From positions 1 through 64,000 of the forward strand of contig NZ_VWWJ01000003.1 of the NCBI RefSeq assembly GCF_011753055.1: a DNA stretch of 64,000 bases. The letters are read 5' to 3'. Shown piece by piece: positions 8,580 through 17,004 of the stretch. Numbering within the stretch: position 1 is the stretch's first letter; each line of letters starts with the position of its first letter. The translations under genes were made by a program, and so were the position numbers. The notes beneath the pieces are model-generated. The model was not told where the DNA came from and searched no databases. It saw only the letters and a program-made list of their open reading frames with translations. Source of the DNA: Burkholderia sp. Ax-1719 (GTDB lineage Bacteria; Pseudomonadota; Gammaproteobacteria; Burkholderiales; Burkholderiaceae).

Positions 8580-9557
8580 TCAGAGCCAGCCGCCGCGGCG
8601 GAACAGGATGTACAGCACGATGTCGATGATCGCCATCACGGCGAGACAGACTTCGTAGCCATACTTGAAATGTAGCTCCGGAATGTGCTCGAAGTTCATC
8701 CCGTAGATACCCGCAATCATGGTCGGGACGGCGAACAAAGCCGCGAAGGAGCCGAGCCGCTTGGTCACCTCGTTCTCGGCCAGCGAGATCATGCCGAGGT
8801 TGACCTGAATGGCCGTGACAATCATTTCGCGGCGCGCGTCGATCATGTTGGAGATGCGCACCAGGTGGTCGTACACGTCGCGATAGTAGGCCTGCATGCC
8901 CAGGCACACTTGCGGGATGCGGCCGCCCACCAGCTTGCCGACTGCATCGACGAGCGGCGTGATGTGGTGCTGCAGGATCACGAGACGGCGCTTGAGGGAG
9001 TACAGATCCTCGATGATGGCGCGCGACTGCGCGAGCGTGTGTTTCTCGAAGATGCGGTCTTCCAGCTCTTCGATCTCGCTAGAGAGCGCCTCAAGCACCG
9101 GCGCATAGCGGTCGACCACGCTGTCCATCAGCGCGTACAGCACGAAACCGGAGCCTTCCTTGAGCAGATCCGGTTCGCGTTCGCAGCGCGCGCGCACCTC
9201 CTGGAAACCCTGCTGCGCGCGATGGCGTACGGAGAGCACGAAATTCGGCCCGGCAAATACATTGACCTGGCCGGTGATGATCTCCCCATCGCCGTCGATC
9301 TCGATCGTATGGAACACCGCGAACAGCGTGTCGCCGTATTCCTCGATCTTGGGGCGCTGCCGGCCGTTCATGACGTCTTCGATCGCCAGCGAGTGCAGAT
9401 CGAATTCTTCCTTCATCGCGGCCATTTCGCCCGCGTCCGGGTCCTTGAGTGCGACCCAGACGAAGCATTCGGGCTTTTGCAGATAGTCGCTGATGGCCTC
9501 GATCTGAATATCGGCCAGTTTCTTGCCGCTCTGATACGCGGCGCAATTGATAAGCAT
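8580..9557 (-). CDS. corA: Magnesium/cobalt transport protein CorA
   Basis: Inner-membrane Mg2+/Co2+ channel, 325 residues. The long cytosolic N-terminal domain ends in a stalk helix, followed by two C-terminal membrane helices. The signature GMN is at residues 286-288 (IYGMNFEHIPEL) and the protein ends in basic FRRGG. The start MLINCAAYQSGKK at 9557 fits the family; upstream codons in the same frame lack conserved sequence. Two copies of AGTTGATTCGCT (9610-9621 and 9624-9635) lie in the upstream region. It stands alone beside the rbs operon. Confidence 0.95.
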   Translation of the reverse strand: MLINCAAYQSGKKLADIQIEAISDYLQKPECFVWVALKDPDAGEMAAMKEEFDLHSLAIEDVMNGRQRPKIEEYGDTLFAVFHTIEIDGDGEIITGQVNVFAGPNFVLSVRHRAQQGFQEVRARCEREPDLLKEGSGFVLYALMDSVVDRYAPVLEALSSEIEELEDRIFEKHTLAQSRAIIEDLYSLKRRLVILQHHITPLVDAVGKLVGGRIPQVCLGMQAYYRDVYDHLVRISNMIDARREMIVTAIQVNLGMISLAENEVTKRLGSFAALFAVPTMIAGIYGMNFEHIPELHFKYGYEVCLAVMAIIDIVLYILFRRGGWL

Positions 9558-9709
9558 GTTCGGATTCGTCCCGGCGGCGCGCGGCAATGCCGGCGCGCCG
9601 CCTGTCCTGAGTTGATTCGCTGAAGTTGATTCGCTTAAAGCGGTTGCCAAGTGTAAGCGTTGCATCGACCTTCGCGCGCCGAGGCAGTTCCGCAAGGCGC
9701 ATAGCAAGC

Positions 9710-9735
9710 GCAGTGCCGGGACGTCCGGGCACTGC
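9710..9735. other. Inverted repeat between corA and the lipoprotein gene
   Basis: GCAGTGCC and GGCACTGC flank a GC-rich centre, and the whole 26-bp element is palindromic with one mismatch. It lies 70 bp beyond the lipoprotein stop and about 150 bp upstream of corA. No T-run follows. It could be a weak terminator or a regulator site. Confidence 0.35.
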
Positions 9736-9804
9736 GGCTGAAAGCAAGGTGAAAGTCGCGGGCCCGTGAAACGCCGCTGGCTTGGGGCCGGCAAGCGCTG
9801 GCGC

Positions 9805-10266
9805 TTACTGGGCGACCCGCCGGATGCCGATCCGATGATCCTTGTCGAACGTGACGCTCGCACGATTCGTGTAGCGCGGATCGACGAGGAAACGCAATTC
9901 AATCACCGGATCGAACTGCGTCGTCACGCCGATGCGGTGGACGCCCGGCTTCAGGTAAAACGTGACGTGCTCGCCGTCCATGACGTCGGTGACTTCTTCG
10001 CCGTCGATGTAAATACGCGCGTCGCGAAATTTAACGATGACGTCGCGGATGCGCTCGCGCCGTACATCCACGGCGACGAGGCCCTCGCCTGGCTCGGTGT
10101 AGCCGGGTTTCTGGATGCGGGACTGGGGTACGGGTTTGAACGGCATGGGCGGCGCGCGCTCTTCGGCGCAACCGCCCAGCGCCAATGCCAGCGCCAGGGC
10201 GGCGACTGCCGCAACGGGCGCGACGCCCCACGAACGGTGACGCTCTTTGCATACGCGCAGCGGCAT
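9805..10266 (-). CDS. Putative lipoprotein of unknown function
   Basis: A 153-residue predicted lipoprotein. The N-terminus has a basic stretch, a hydrophobic Ala/Leu core and a lipobox LALGGC with Cys33. The mature part has short beta-rich segments such as ARIYIDGEEVTDVMDG and FYLKPGVHRIGVTT, resembling a PEGA-like or carbohydrate-type beta domain. The ATG at 10266 has GGGGAG 6 nt upstream; an upstream ATG in frame lacks one. No function is assigned. It is transcribed away from the cydX-like gene. Confidence 0.8.
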   Translation of the reverse strand: MPLRVCKERHRSWGVAPVAAVAALALALALGGCAEERAPPMPFKPVPQSRIQKPGYTEPGEGLVAVDVRRERIRDVIVKFRDARIYIDGEEVTDVMDGEHVTFYLKPGVHRIGVTTQFDPVIELRFLVDPRYTNRASVTFDKDHRIGIRRVAQ

Positions 10267-10497
10267 GGGCGCTCTCCCCTTTGTCGGCTCTCCGACGGCT
10301 TTTGTCTGGATGCGTGGTGCGGCGGACCTGCGAGCGTCCATCATAACCGCACGCGTGCTGCCCGCCGCGCCGGGCGGCGCACATTACGGGCGCGGCGGCG
10401 GCGATGGTATATGCTGCCGGAATTGGCGCAGGATCGGGACGCTGTTCCTGAAGCACTTGCGCCGCTTCATCCCGTCAAACCAGGGAGGACGCAAGCG

Positions 10498-10623
10498 ATG
10501 TGGTATTTCACGTGGATACTCGGCATCGGCGTGGCGCTGGGCTTCGGCATCATCAACGTGATGTGGCTCGACGCCAACGGCAAGCTCCTCAACGGCGACA
10601 ACGGCGCTCAACCTCCTGAATAA
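10498..10623 (+). CDS. cydX: CydX/YbgT-family microprotein (cytochrome bd oxidase small subunit), orphan
   Basis: A 41-residue single-span protein starting MWYFTWILGIGVALGFGI. The MWYF-W-LG start is the hallmark of CydX/YbgT, the small subunit that stabilises the CydAB quinol oxidase. A GGGAGG site is 9 nt upstream of the ATG. The C-terminal tail is polar (DANGKLLNGDNGAQPPE). CydX normally follows cydAB, but no oxidase subunit lies upstream; a lipoprotein gene runs in the opposite direction. The open frame continues far upstream, so a longer ORF call would hide it. Confidence 0.8.
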   Translation: MWYFTWILGIGVALGFGIINVMWLDANGKLLNGDNGAQPPE

Positions 10624-10640
10624 TCCCTGGATCGGCGTAC

Positions 10641-11225
10641 GTGACACGGCTGGTTTTCTTCTGCGGACACGCCGGCACCGGCAAGACTTCGCTTGCCAAA
10701 CATCTGCTTGGCCCGCTTGCCCGCGCGACGGGCGAGCCGTTCTGCCTGCTCGATAAAGACACGCTCTACGGCCGCACCAGTGCCGCGACGCTCGCCGCGC
10801 TCGGTCAGGATCCGCATGATCGCGACAGTCCGCTCTTTCTCCATCATCTGCGCGATCCCGAATATCAAGGCATGCTCGACACCGCACGCGAAAACCTCGC
10901 GCTGGGCGTGAGCGTGCTCGCGGTCGGGCCGCTCTCTCGCGAAGTGCGCGAACGGCGTCTGCTGGATCGGGACTGGCTGGGCGTGGGTGAGGATGTGGCG
11001 CTCGCCGCCGTGTGGGTGCGAGCCGCCGAGGAGACGGCGCAACAGCGCATCGTCGCACGTGCGCATCCCGGCGACGACTGGAAACTGGCGCATTGGGACG
11101 AATATCGGCAACGGCGCTTCGAACCCGCAGGCGCGCAACGGGACGATCTGATCGTGTTCGATACAACCGCGCCCGCGCAAGCCGATTACGACGCGCTGCT
11201 GGATCGGCTTGTGCGGACCGGTTGA
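10641..11225 (+). CDS. P-loop kinase-like ATPase
   Basis: A 194-residue protein with Walker A GHAGTGKTS at residues 9-17 near the N-terminus, and LLDKD near 36-40 as a possible phosphoacceptor-binding strand. The size and fold resemble small AAA_33/zeta-type or shikimate-kinase-like P-loop kinases. The GTG start at 10641 lies 17 nt after the cydX stop and lacks a good ribosome binding site, so translation may be coupled to cydX. The substrate is not predictable. Confidence 0.75.
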   Translation: MTRLVFFCGHAGTGKTSLAKHLLGPLARATGEPFCLLDKDTLYGRTSAATLAALGQDPHDRDSPLFLHHLRDPEYQGMLDTARENLALGVSVLAVGPLSREVRERRLLDRDWLGVGEDVALAAVWVRAAEETAQQRIVARAHPGDDWKLAHWDEYRQRRFEPAGAQRDDLIVFDTTAPAQADYDALLDRLVRTG

Positions 11226-11253
11226 ATCGAAGACTCGCTTTTACGCCACGCTT

Positions 11254-12360
11254 TTAGACCACGGCTACCGGCGCGAACGAATCGAGCGTGGCGCCTTCGT
11301 ACACCTGACCGAAGCGGTTGGCAAGAAAGTCCGACAGCGCCACCTGCTCCTGACGCACGAACCCCGCCTGCGGCAGCTTCTTTTCGCGGAACAGGTCGAG
11401 CACCGCGCACATCGCGCCCGCCGTGGTGATCTGGATCGCGCTCATCGGTACGCCGCAGACGGTCTTCGCGAAAATCTTGCGCGTGAAGACCTCCTGGACG
11501 AGTTGCCCGTTGCGCATACCCGTGACCGTCATGAAGATCAGCACGACGTCCTGCTCCGTCGCGGGAATCGCGCGGCGCATGATCGACTTGAGCACATCGC
11601 GGTCGCCAGACAGGCGCAGATCTTCGAGCAGGAACTGCATCAGCGCGCGGTGGCCCGGATAGCGCACCGACTTGTAGTCGAGCGACTCCACACGGCCCGA
11701 CAGCGTCTCGCACAAGGTGCCCAGACCGCCCGACGTATTGAATGCTTCGTACTCCACGCCATCGAGCGAAAAGTGCTCCAGGCCTTCGAGCGGCTGGACC
11801 CACTGCGTGCGACCGTCGCGGATTGCTTCGCAAGGCTGGCAGTATTCGTTGATGAGGCCGTCCACGCTCCACGTGAGGTTGTATTTGAGCGCGTTGGTGG
11901 GGAATTGCGGCAGCGCGCCCACGCGCATCTTCACTTCGCGGATCTCCGTGAAGCGGCTCGCGAGCGCATGCGCGGCGAGTCCGATAAAGCCAGGCGCGAG
12001 ACCGCACTGCGGCATGAAGGCGTGGTCCGCGCCGTCGGCGAGCGCGCGGATCGCGTGCGTGGCGCGCACGTCCTCGGTCAGGTCGAAGTAATGGACGCCC
12101 GCGCCCTTCGCCGCCGATGCCACGTTCACCGCGAGGTAATACGGCAGCGCGTTGATGAGCACGTCGTAGCCTTCGAGCGCGCCGCGTAGCGCAGCGGCGT
12201 CGCCGGAATCGACGCGCACGGTGGGGATGCCCTGCGCGGCGAGTGCTTCGAGCGCGCGCGCATCACGATCGAGTGCGGCGACTTCGTAGTCCCCGGTTTC
12301 GCGCAGCATGTGTGCAATGGTGTGGCCGATCAGGCCGGCGCCTGCGATAGCGACTTTCAT
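11254..12360 (-). CDS. Saccharopine dehydrogenase-family oxidoreductase
   Basis: A 368-residue NAD(P)-dependent enzyme. Its Rossmann nucleotide motif AGAGLIG at residues 6-12 is followed by the saccharopine-dehydrogenase C-terminal domain (HYFDLTEDV, MPQCGLAPGFIGLAAH). AAGGAG precedes the ATG at 12360. The usual family role is lysine catabolism or synthesis. The upstream Lrp/AsnC gene on the same strand, with an operator-like repeat between, supports amino-acid-responsive control. The exact substrate is not shown by sequence. Confidence 0.85.
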   Translation of the reverse strand: MKVAIAGAGLIGHTIAHMLRETGDYEVAALDRDARALEALAAQGIPTVRVDSGDAAALRGALEGYDVLINALPYYLAVNVASAAKGAGVHYFDLTEDVRATHAIRALADGADHAFMPQCGLAPGFIGLAAHALASRFTEIREVKMRVGALPQFPTNALKYNLTWSVDGLINEYCQPCEAIRDGRTQWVQPLEGLEHFSLDGVEYEAFNTSGGLGTLCETLSGRVESLDYKSVRYPGHRALMQFLLEDLRLSGDRDVLKSIMRRAIPATEQDVVLIFMTVTGMRNGQLVQEVFTRKIFAKTVCGVPMSAIQITTAGAMCAVLDLFREKKLPQAGFVRQEQVALSDFLANRFGQVYEGATLDSFAPVAVV

Positions 12361-12441
12361 CTTGCATCTCCTTGTTGGTGTTCTGTGGTCGGGGGCCATG
12401 CCGCGCCCGCTCGGCTACAGTCTAGGGAGGTGCAAAATCAG

Positions 12442-12447
12442 ATCATA
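12442..12447 (-). promoter_or_regulatory. Candidate -10 box for the dehydrogenase gene
   Basis: TATGAT on the minus strand, 82 nt upstream of the ATG and downstream of the Lrp-like inverted repeat. No convincing -35 is seen at 17 bp, which suits an activator-dependent promoter. Confidence 0.3.
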
Positions 12448-12476
12448 GGCGCAAAATGATGCGCTTCGACGTTGCC

Positions 12477-12516
12477 TTTCGTCATATCGACAAAGGTTTT
12501 GGTCGAAATGACGAAA
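12477..12516. promoter_or_regulatory. Lrp/AsnC-type operator: 15-bp inverted repeat
   Basis: Arms TTTCGTCATATCGAC (12477-12491) and GTCGAAATGACGAAA (12502-12516) match at 14 of 15 positions around a 10-nt spacer. The repeat sits in an AT-rich stretch between the Lrp-family gene and the dehydrogenase, just upstream of the candidate -10. Confidence 0.6.
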
Positions 12517-12559
12517 AACTATAAAAATCGTGTTAACGGTGCCGATTTCAAGGCGCGGT

Positions 12560-13024
12560 TCAGGGTGTCACCGTGCCGCGATCGATCTTGCGCGCCAGCA
12601 CGATCGAGGTCGTCGTGCGCTCCACGCCCTGCATGCCGCCAATCTGGTCGAGTAGCTCGTTCAGGCGCTCGGGCGAAGCGGCGCGTAACCACGCGACATA
12701 GTCATATTCGCCGCTCACCGCGCAGAGCAATTGCACTTCGGGCATCTTGCCCAGCCGCTTCTGTACATCCGGACCGTGGCGCGGCGCGATGATGAGCCCG
12801 ACCCATGCCTGAAGGCTCGCATCGAGCACATCCTGTCCGAGCCGCACGCCATAGCCAGCGATGACCTGCGATCGTTCGAGCCGCGCGATGCGCGCCAGCA
12901 CCGTGGTGCGCGCGACGTCCAGCTGGCGCGCGAGATTCGCCACGCTTTCACGCGCGTTTTCCTGCAGCAGCGCAACGAGGCTGCGATCGAGGTCGTCGAG
13001 TTGGTCGAGGCGCGGCGGTCTCAT
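12560..13024 (-). CDS. Lrp/AsnC-family transcriptional regulator
   Basis: A 154-residue regulator. The N-terminal winged helix-turn-helix is at about 7-55 (LDDLDRSLVALLQENARESV, VARTTVLARIARLE). The C-terminal RAM/AsnC ligand domain includes VSGEYDYVAWL. Size is typical for the family. AGGAG lies 12 nt before the ATG at 13024. It is encoded directly upstream of the saccharopine dehydrogenase-like gene and divergently from the LTXXQ protein, and probably controls the dehydrogenase through the repeat at 12477-12516. Confidence 0.92.
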   Translation of the reverse strand: MRPPRLDQLDDLDRSLVALLQENARESVANLARQLDVARTTVLARIARLERSQVIAGYGVRLGQDVLDASLQAWVGLIIAPRHGPDVQKRLGKMPEVQLLCAVSGEYDYVAWLRAASPERLNELLDQIGGMQGVERTTTSIVLARKIDRGTVTP

Positions 13025-13289
13025 CGTTTGGACGGCTCCTGAAGCATCAAGGCATTAAATGTGTGATGCCATTATCGCTCGCTTATCCATCGCCTATGCA
13101 GCATGCAAAGCGAGGTGTTTCAGCTTATTTCCGAGCGTTTCGTTTGTAAGCAGTTGTCGCATCGCAGTCGATTTGTCGCGATAACGTGGTACTAATAACG
13201 CCTGCAACGCTTTGCACCGACGGGTTCTGCACCTGCTCGATACGAACTAGCCACAAACTCGCTACGAAATGAAGATTCAAGGAGCAACA

Positions 13290-13853
13290 ATGAAGAAAGC
13301 TTTCGTCATCCTTGCCGCCACGCTCACGATGAGCGCCGCCTTTGCACAAGGCGCTGTCGCGCAGACCGCAGCTTCGTCCACGCCGGCCGCCGCAGCCGCA
13401 TCGAGCGCCGATGTGCGCGCCGCGCAGCATCAGCAGCGTGTGGAAGAGCGCATCACGTATCTGCATTCGGCGCTGAAGATCACCGCCGATCAGGAGCCGC
13501 AATGGAAGACGTTCGCCGACGTCATGCGCAGCAACGGCCAGACCATGGCCGATCTGTACAAGCAGCGCGTGGAAGGCGAAGCGCAACGTAACGCGCTCGA
13601 CGACATGAAGCAGTACGCCCAGATCACCCAGGCGCACGCTGACGACATGCAGAAGCTCGTGACGGCCTTCGAGCCGCTGTACACCAGCTTCTCGCCGGAA
13701 CAGAAGAAGCTGGCCGATACGACCTTCCGTCACCCGGATCACGGTCCGAAGGGCCCGGCGCAACATCCGAAGCACAAGCTGAAGCCGAAGGCCAAGGCTC
13801 CGGCCGCCGCAGCCAGCGGCGCCGACGCGGCTAGCGCACCGGCAGCACAGTAA
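13290..13853 (+). CDS. Periplasmic LTXXQ-motif (CpxP/Spy-like) protein
   Basis: A 187-residue exported protein. The signal peptide is MKKAFVILAATLTMSAAFA. The helical region around 55-130 contains LKITADQEPQWKTF, the LTXXQ-type motif of CpxP/Spy relatives, which are periplasmic chaperones or envelope-stress modulators. The C-terminus is Lys/Pro/Ala-rich. I chose the second ATG (13290) because AAGGAG lies 6 nt upstream; the ATG at 13269 has none. A strong terminator follows at 13915. Confidence 0.85.
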   Translation: MKKAFVILAATLTMSAAFAQGAVAQTAASSTPAAAAASSADVRAAQHQQRVEERITYLHSALKITADQEPQWKTFADVMRSNGQTMADLYKQRVEGEAQRNALDDMKQYAQITQAHADDMQKLVTAFEPLYTSFSPEQKKLADTTFRHPDHGPKGPAQHPKHKLKPKAKAPAAAASGADAASAPAAQ

Positions 13854-13914
13854 AGCACCGGGAAAATCGCGCGCCGCTCGCGTAGTGCGCGATTTCAAGG
13901 TACGCTTGCGGACC

Positions 13915-13954
13915 GCACGACGGCCGGGCAGATTGCCCGGCCGTCGTGCTTTTT
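13915..13954 (+). terminator. Rho-independent terminator of the LTXXQ gene
   Basis: Perfect 16-bp arms (GCACGACGGCCGGGCA at 13915-13930 and its complement at 13934-13949) with a 3-nt loop and TTTTT directly after. Confidence 0.9.
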
Positions 13955-14090
13955 GTCGCGCGTTTATCGCGTCGCTTTGCCTGGTTTCTGGTATCAGCTC
14001 GACTTAGAGCCTATATTTCAGGCAGTTTTCCCGCATCGACACGAGTCGATGCACATCAAAGCCTTTTGCGGCAGGTCCGCCACTACCACC

Positions 14091-14525
14091 ATGATCGAAC
14101 TGACCCAACTCGACCTCGCCGCCGATTCCGCCGCACAACGTGTCGTCAAGGACGAAACCGTCACCGTCGAATTCGCCGCTGCCCCGGGCGAGCTGATGAG
14201 CCTCGAAGGCCCGAACCGCTACGCCCCGGGCGACGCCATCATCACCGGCGCCACCGGCGAGCGCTGGGTCGTGTCGCGCGAGCGCTTCGATCCGAAGTAT
14301 CTGCCTGCCGATGCTGCGCTCGCGCACGGCGCGCCTGGCGCCTATCGCAACCGCCCGAGCGTGGTGCTCGCCAAACGCATGGACGAGCCGTTCACGATCG
14401 TGCGCTCGGCGGGCGGCGACCGCCTGCACGGAGAAGCCGGCGACTGGGTCATGCAGTACGCGCCCGGCGATTACGGTGTCGTAAAAGCCGCGCGGTTCGC
14501 GAAGGTGTATCGCGTAGCCGATTAA
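14091..14525 (+). CDS. PGDYG-domain protein
   Basis: About 144 residues of unknown biochemical role. The C-terminus carries VMQYAPGDYGVVKAARFAKVY, the PGDYG signature naming the family, and an earlier YAPGDAIITG repeats the motif. There is no signal peptide or membrane span. Start is uncertain: ATG 14091 (MIELTQLDL) best fits the domain, ATG 14049 adds 14 residues, and neither has a good ribosome binding site. Its stop is 4 bp from the stop of the convergent downstream gene. Confidence 0.75.
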   Translation: MIELTQLDLAADSAAQRVVKDETVTVEFAAAPGELMSLEGPNRYAPGDAIITGATGERWVVSRERFDPKYLPADAALAHGAPGAYRNRPSVVLAKRMDEPFTIVRSAGGDRLHGEAGDWVMQYAPGDYGVVKAARFAKVYRVAD

Positions 14526-14529
14526 CGCC

Positions 14530-14895
14530 TTACGCGAATTCCTCATCGAGATCGAGCGTGACGTCGCGCGGCGTTTCCTCGCCTTTCGCGTGCTGCTCTT
14601 CGAGCGAGCCGATCGTCGCCTCCACATAGGCGTGCAGAACAGCAAAACTGCGCGAGCGCATACGCGCAGGCAAGGCCCGATAACGCGCCAGCGCGGCGGG
14701 CGCGATGGCCACCGTCAGCGTCATGCGGCGCGCGGCCGTGCCCATGCGCATCGCCACCCAATGCACGACCAGTTGCGGCGTGCCGTTTTCGGCGGCCTGC
14801 TCGGCAAAACGCGTCTGCTCGGGGAAAATATCGGCGATCACGCGCGCGAGCTGCTCGATATCGGCGCTCGCGCATTCAAACAGATAGTCTTCCAT
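14530..14895 (-). CDS. Conserved hypothetical protein (possibly DUF3022)
   Basis: A 121-residue cytosolic protein starting MEDYLFECASADIEQLARVI and ending in acidic LDLDEEFA. No catalytic motif or membrane segment is seen. Size and composition recall a Burkholderia-restricted DUF3022-type family, from memory only. It is convergent with the PGDYG gene. Confidence 0.65.
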   Translation of the reverse strand: MEDYLFECASADIEQLARVIADIFPEQTRFAEQAAENGTPQLVVHWVAMRMGTAARRMTLTVAIAPAALARYRALPARMRSRSFAVLHAYVEATIGSLEEQHAKGEETPRDVTLDLDEEFA

Positions 14896-15006
14896 CGCTC
14901 GCTTGTGCCCGGAATCTGGGCTCTCAGGATAGGGTTTCGAGATAGCGCCGAAGCGTACCCGAGGCGGCGTCGCCGCGCCAGTGCAACGCTGGCGCGGGCG
15001 TTGTCT

Positions 15007-15816
15007 TCAGGCCGCGTGTGCTTCGCTGCGGCGCGGTGCGCAGCTCTTGAACAGCACGATGGCGGCGACGATCGCCAGCGAGACATAGAGCGCATCCACG
15101 GCGACGAGCGGCACGAGGCGCGCCTGGAACATCGCGGCGGGCACGTCGATCAGCGCGTGCACGAGAATCGCGATCGGCAGGATGGCTTTGCGGCCCGCCT
15201 GCACGCCGCGCCACATCAGCACTGAAAGCCCGATCTGGAACACGAAAGCCGCCGTGCGTTCGAGCGCGAACACACCCGCATGCAGCGGCGAAAGCGTGGC
15301 GAGGATCAGGTGCACGCGAAGCACCGAATCCATCGTCAGGTTGGTCAGATGCGTGTCGAGGTCGCCGCGATTGGCGAGCACCGCGAAGAAGATCCACTGC
15401 AGTTGCACCAGCACGCCGACAAACCACGCCTCCGCCCCGCCGTGGCCGATGCCGTAGGCAAGGCCCGTGCTGTCCTGCGGCGTGTTCGGAAGCCGCCCGC
15501 CGCGCCGCGCCAGCATGCGCATGGCGATGTAGCGCCCGACTTCCTCGCACACGCCCGCAACGAGCGCGCCGTAGGCCACGAAAGCGATGGGATGGGTCAG
15601 CAGTTCGGCCGTCTGCGGGTTTTCGTTCAGCAGAAACCCGTTGAGCGCGCGCTCGATCACCGTGGCGAACAGCGCAAAAATGGCGATCCCGGCGATGGTG
15701 TCGCGCCAGTCAAACTGGAAGGGCCGGCGCAGCCGGCGATAAAGCGAAATCGGCAAAAAGGCGACGAAAAGCGTCGCGAGCGAAAGGCAGACTAGCGTGA
15801 CCGGATCTACGTGCAT
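15007..15816 (-). CDS. YhfC-family membrane glutamic protease-like protein
   Basis: A 269-residue polytopic membrane protein with about seven hydrophobic segments. Conserved motifs are CEEVGRYIAMRM (two Glu plus Arg), GIGHGGAEAWF and HALIDVPAAMF. These are the intramembrane acid/His residues of the YhfC/PrsW/CPBP-like protease superfamily. The ATG at 15816 has AAGGA 5 nt upstream; ATGs at 15864 and 15858 are alternatives. It is isolated, with no target evident. Confidence 0.8.
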   Translation of the reverse strand: MHVDPVTLVCLSLATLFVAFLPISLYRRLRRPFQFDWRDTIAGIAIFALFATVIERALNGFLLNENPQTAELLTHPIAFVAYGALVAGVCEEVGRYIAMRMLARRGGRLPNTPQDSTGLAYGIGHGGAEAWFVGVLVQLQWIFFAVLANRGDLDTHLTNLTMDSVLRVHLILATLSPLHAGVFALERTAAFVFQIGLSVLMWRGVQAGRKAILPIAILVHALIDVPAAMFQARLVPLVAVDALYVSLAIVAAIVLFKSCAPRRSEAHAA

Positions 15817-15951
15817 GGGGTTCCTTGTGACGTCCGGCGCGCGCACAAAATCATCCATGTTCATTCATGTCGCACGCCGCAGCCCGCATCATCGCAGAAA
15901 ATGGGCCGATCGCGCAGCGGCGGCTGCGCGCGGCCCGGCGCTACGTCGATC

Positions 15952-17004
15952 TCAACCCAGGGTGGAAGCCCGCACGACCAGCTCGCCCGGAAATGCCGCG
16001 GCGCGCGCGGCGGGCGCGGCGCCTTCGATGCGCTCGTGCAGGAATTCGACGGCGCGATAGCCGATTTCGCGCGTCGGCTGGCGGATCGTGGTGATGCCGG
16101 CCAGCTCGGCCCATTCGGGATCGTCGATGGCGATCAGCGCGACCTGCTGCTGCCACTGCGCGCCCAATTGAGCCTTCAGATGCAGCGCAAGACGCAGCGC
16201 CACCGGTGCATTGGCGGCGAACAGCGCACAGCGCGCGCCGCGCCTGGCCGCGTCGGCGAGATAGGTATCGAGCGCGGCAAGCGATGCTTCGATGCCCTCT
16301 TCCTCGCGCAGATCGAGCACATGCGTGCGGTGCGCGGCCGCTTCGCCTTGGGTCGAAGCGCGAAACGCCGCTTCGCGCTCGCGGCGCGAACTCACGTGCT
16401 CGAACGGCTGGACCACGAACACGAGGTCGTCGTAACCGCGCTCGATCAGATGCCGCACGCCTTGCCGCACGGCCGCCGCGTTGTCGAGACCGACCATATC
16501 GGCGTCGAGACCATCGACGGTGCGGTCGACCAGCACGGCGGGAATGCCGCCGCTGCCTACCGGTTTGAGCATCGATTCGCGCACGCCCAGCGCATTGACG
16601 ATCACGCCTTCCACCCGATACGTGGTGAGCAGTTGCAGATAGCGCCGCTCCATATCGACTTCATTGGCCGCGTGGCAGATCAGCGGCATATAGCCGAGGG
16701 CGTGGCAAGCCTCTTCCACGCCTTGCAGCACTTCGACCGAATACGGATTCGCCAGGTCCGCGAGCAGCAGACCGAGCAGCCGGTTGCGCCCGCGCTTGAG
16801 GCCGCGCGCCATCTGGTTGGGCCGATAGTCGAGCCGTTGGATGGCCGCTTCGATACGCGCGCGCAGATCCGGCGACAGCACCGACAGTTCGCCGTTCAGA
16901 TAGCGCGAAATGCTGGTCTTGCCGGTGCCCGCTTCGCGCGCGACATCGCTGATAGTCGCGCGGCGCGGGCCTTCTGCGCTCGGGCTGCTCGACTCCATCG
17001 TCAT
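15952..17004 (-). CDS. ptxS: 2-ketogluconate operon repressor, LacI family
   Basis: A 350-residue LacI-type regulator with helix-turn-helix at about 16-38 (ATISDVAREAGTGKTSISRY) and a sugar-binding-protein-like effector domain. It is last in the kgu operon and its ATG overlaps the kguD stop by 4 bp. This matches PtxS/KguR, which represses 2-ketogluconate use in pseudomonads and binds a TGAAACCGGTTTCA-type palindrome. The related palindrome at 21280-21295 is the likely operator. Confidence 0.9.
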   Translation of the reverse strand: MTMESSSPSAEGPRRATISDVAREAGTGKTSISRYLNGELSVLSPDLRARIEAAIQRLDYRPNQMARGLKRGRNRLLGLLLADLANPYSVEVLQGVEEACHALGYMPLICHAANEVDMERRYLQLLTTYRVEGVIVNALGVRESMLKPVGSGGIPAVLVDRTVDGLDADMVGLDNAAAVRQGVRHLIERGYDDLVFVVQPFEHVSSRREREAAFRASTQGEAAAHRTHVLDLREEEGIEASLAALDTYLADAARRGARCALFAANAPVALRLALHLKAQLGAQWQQQVALIAIDDPEWAELAGITTIRQPTREIGYRAVEFLHERIEGAAPAARAAAFPGELVVRASTLG

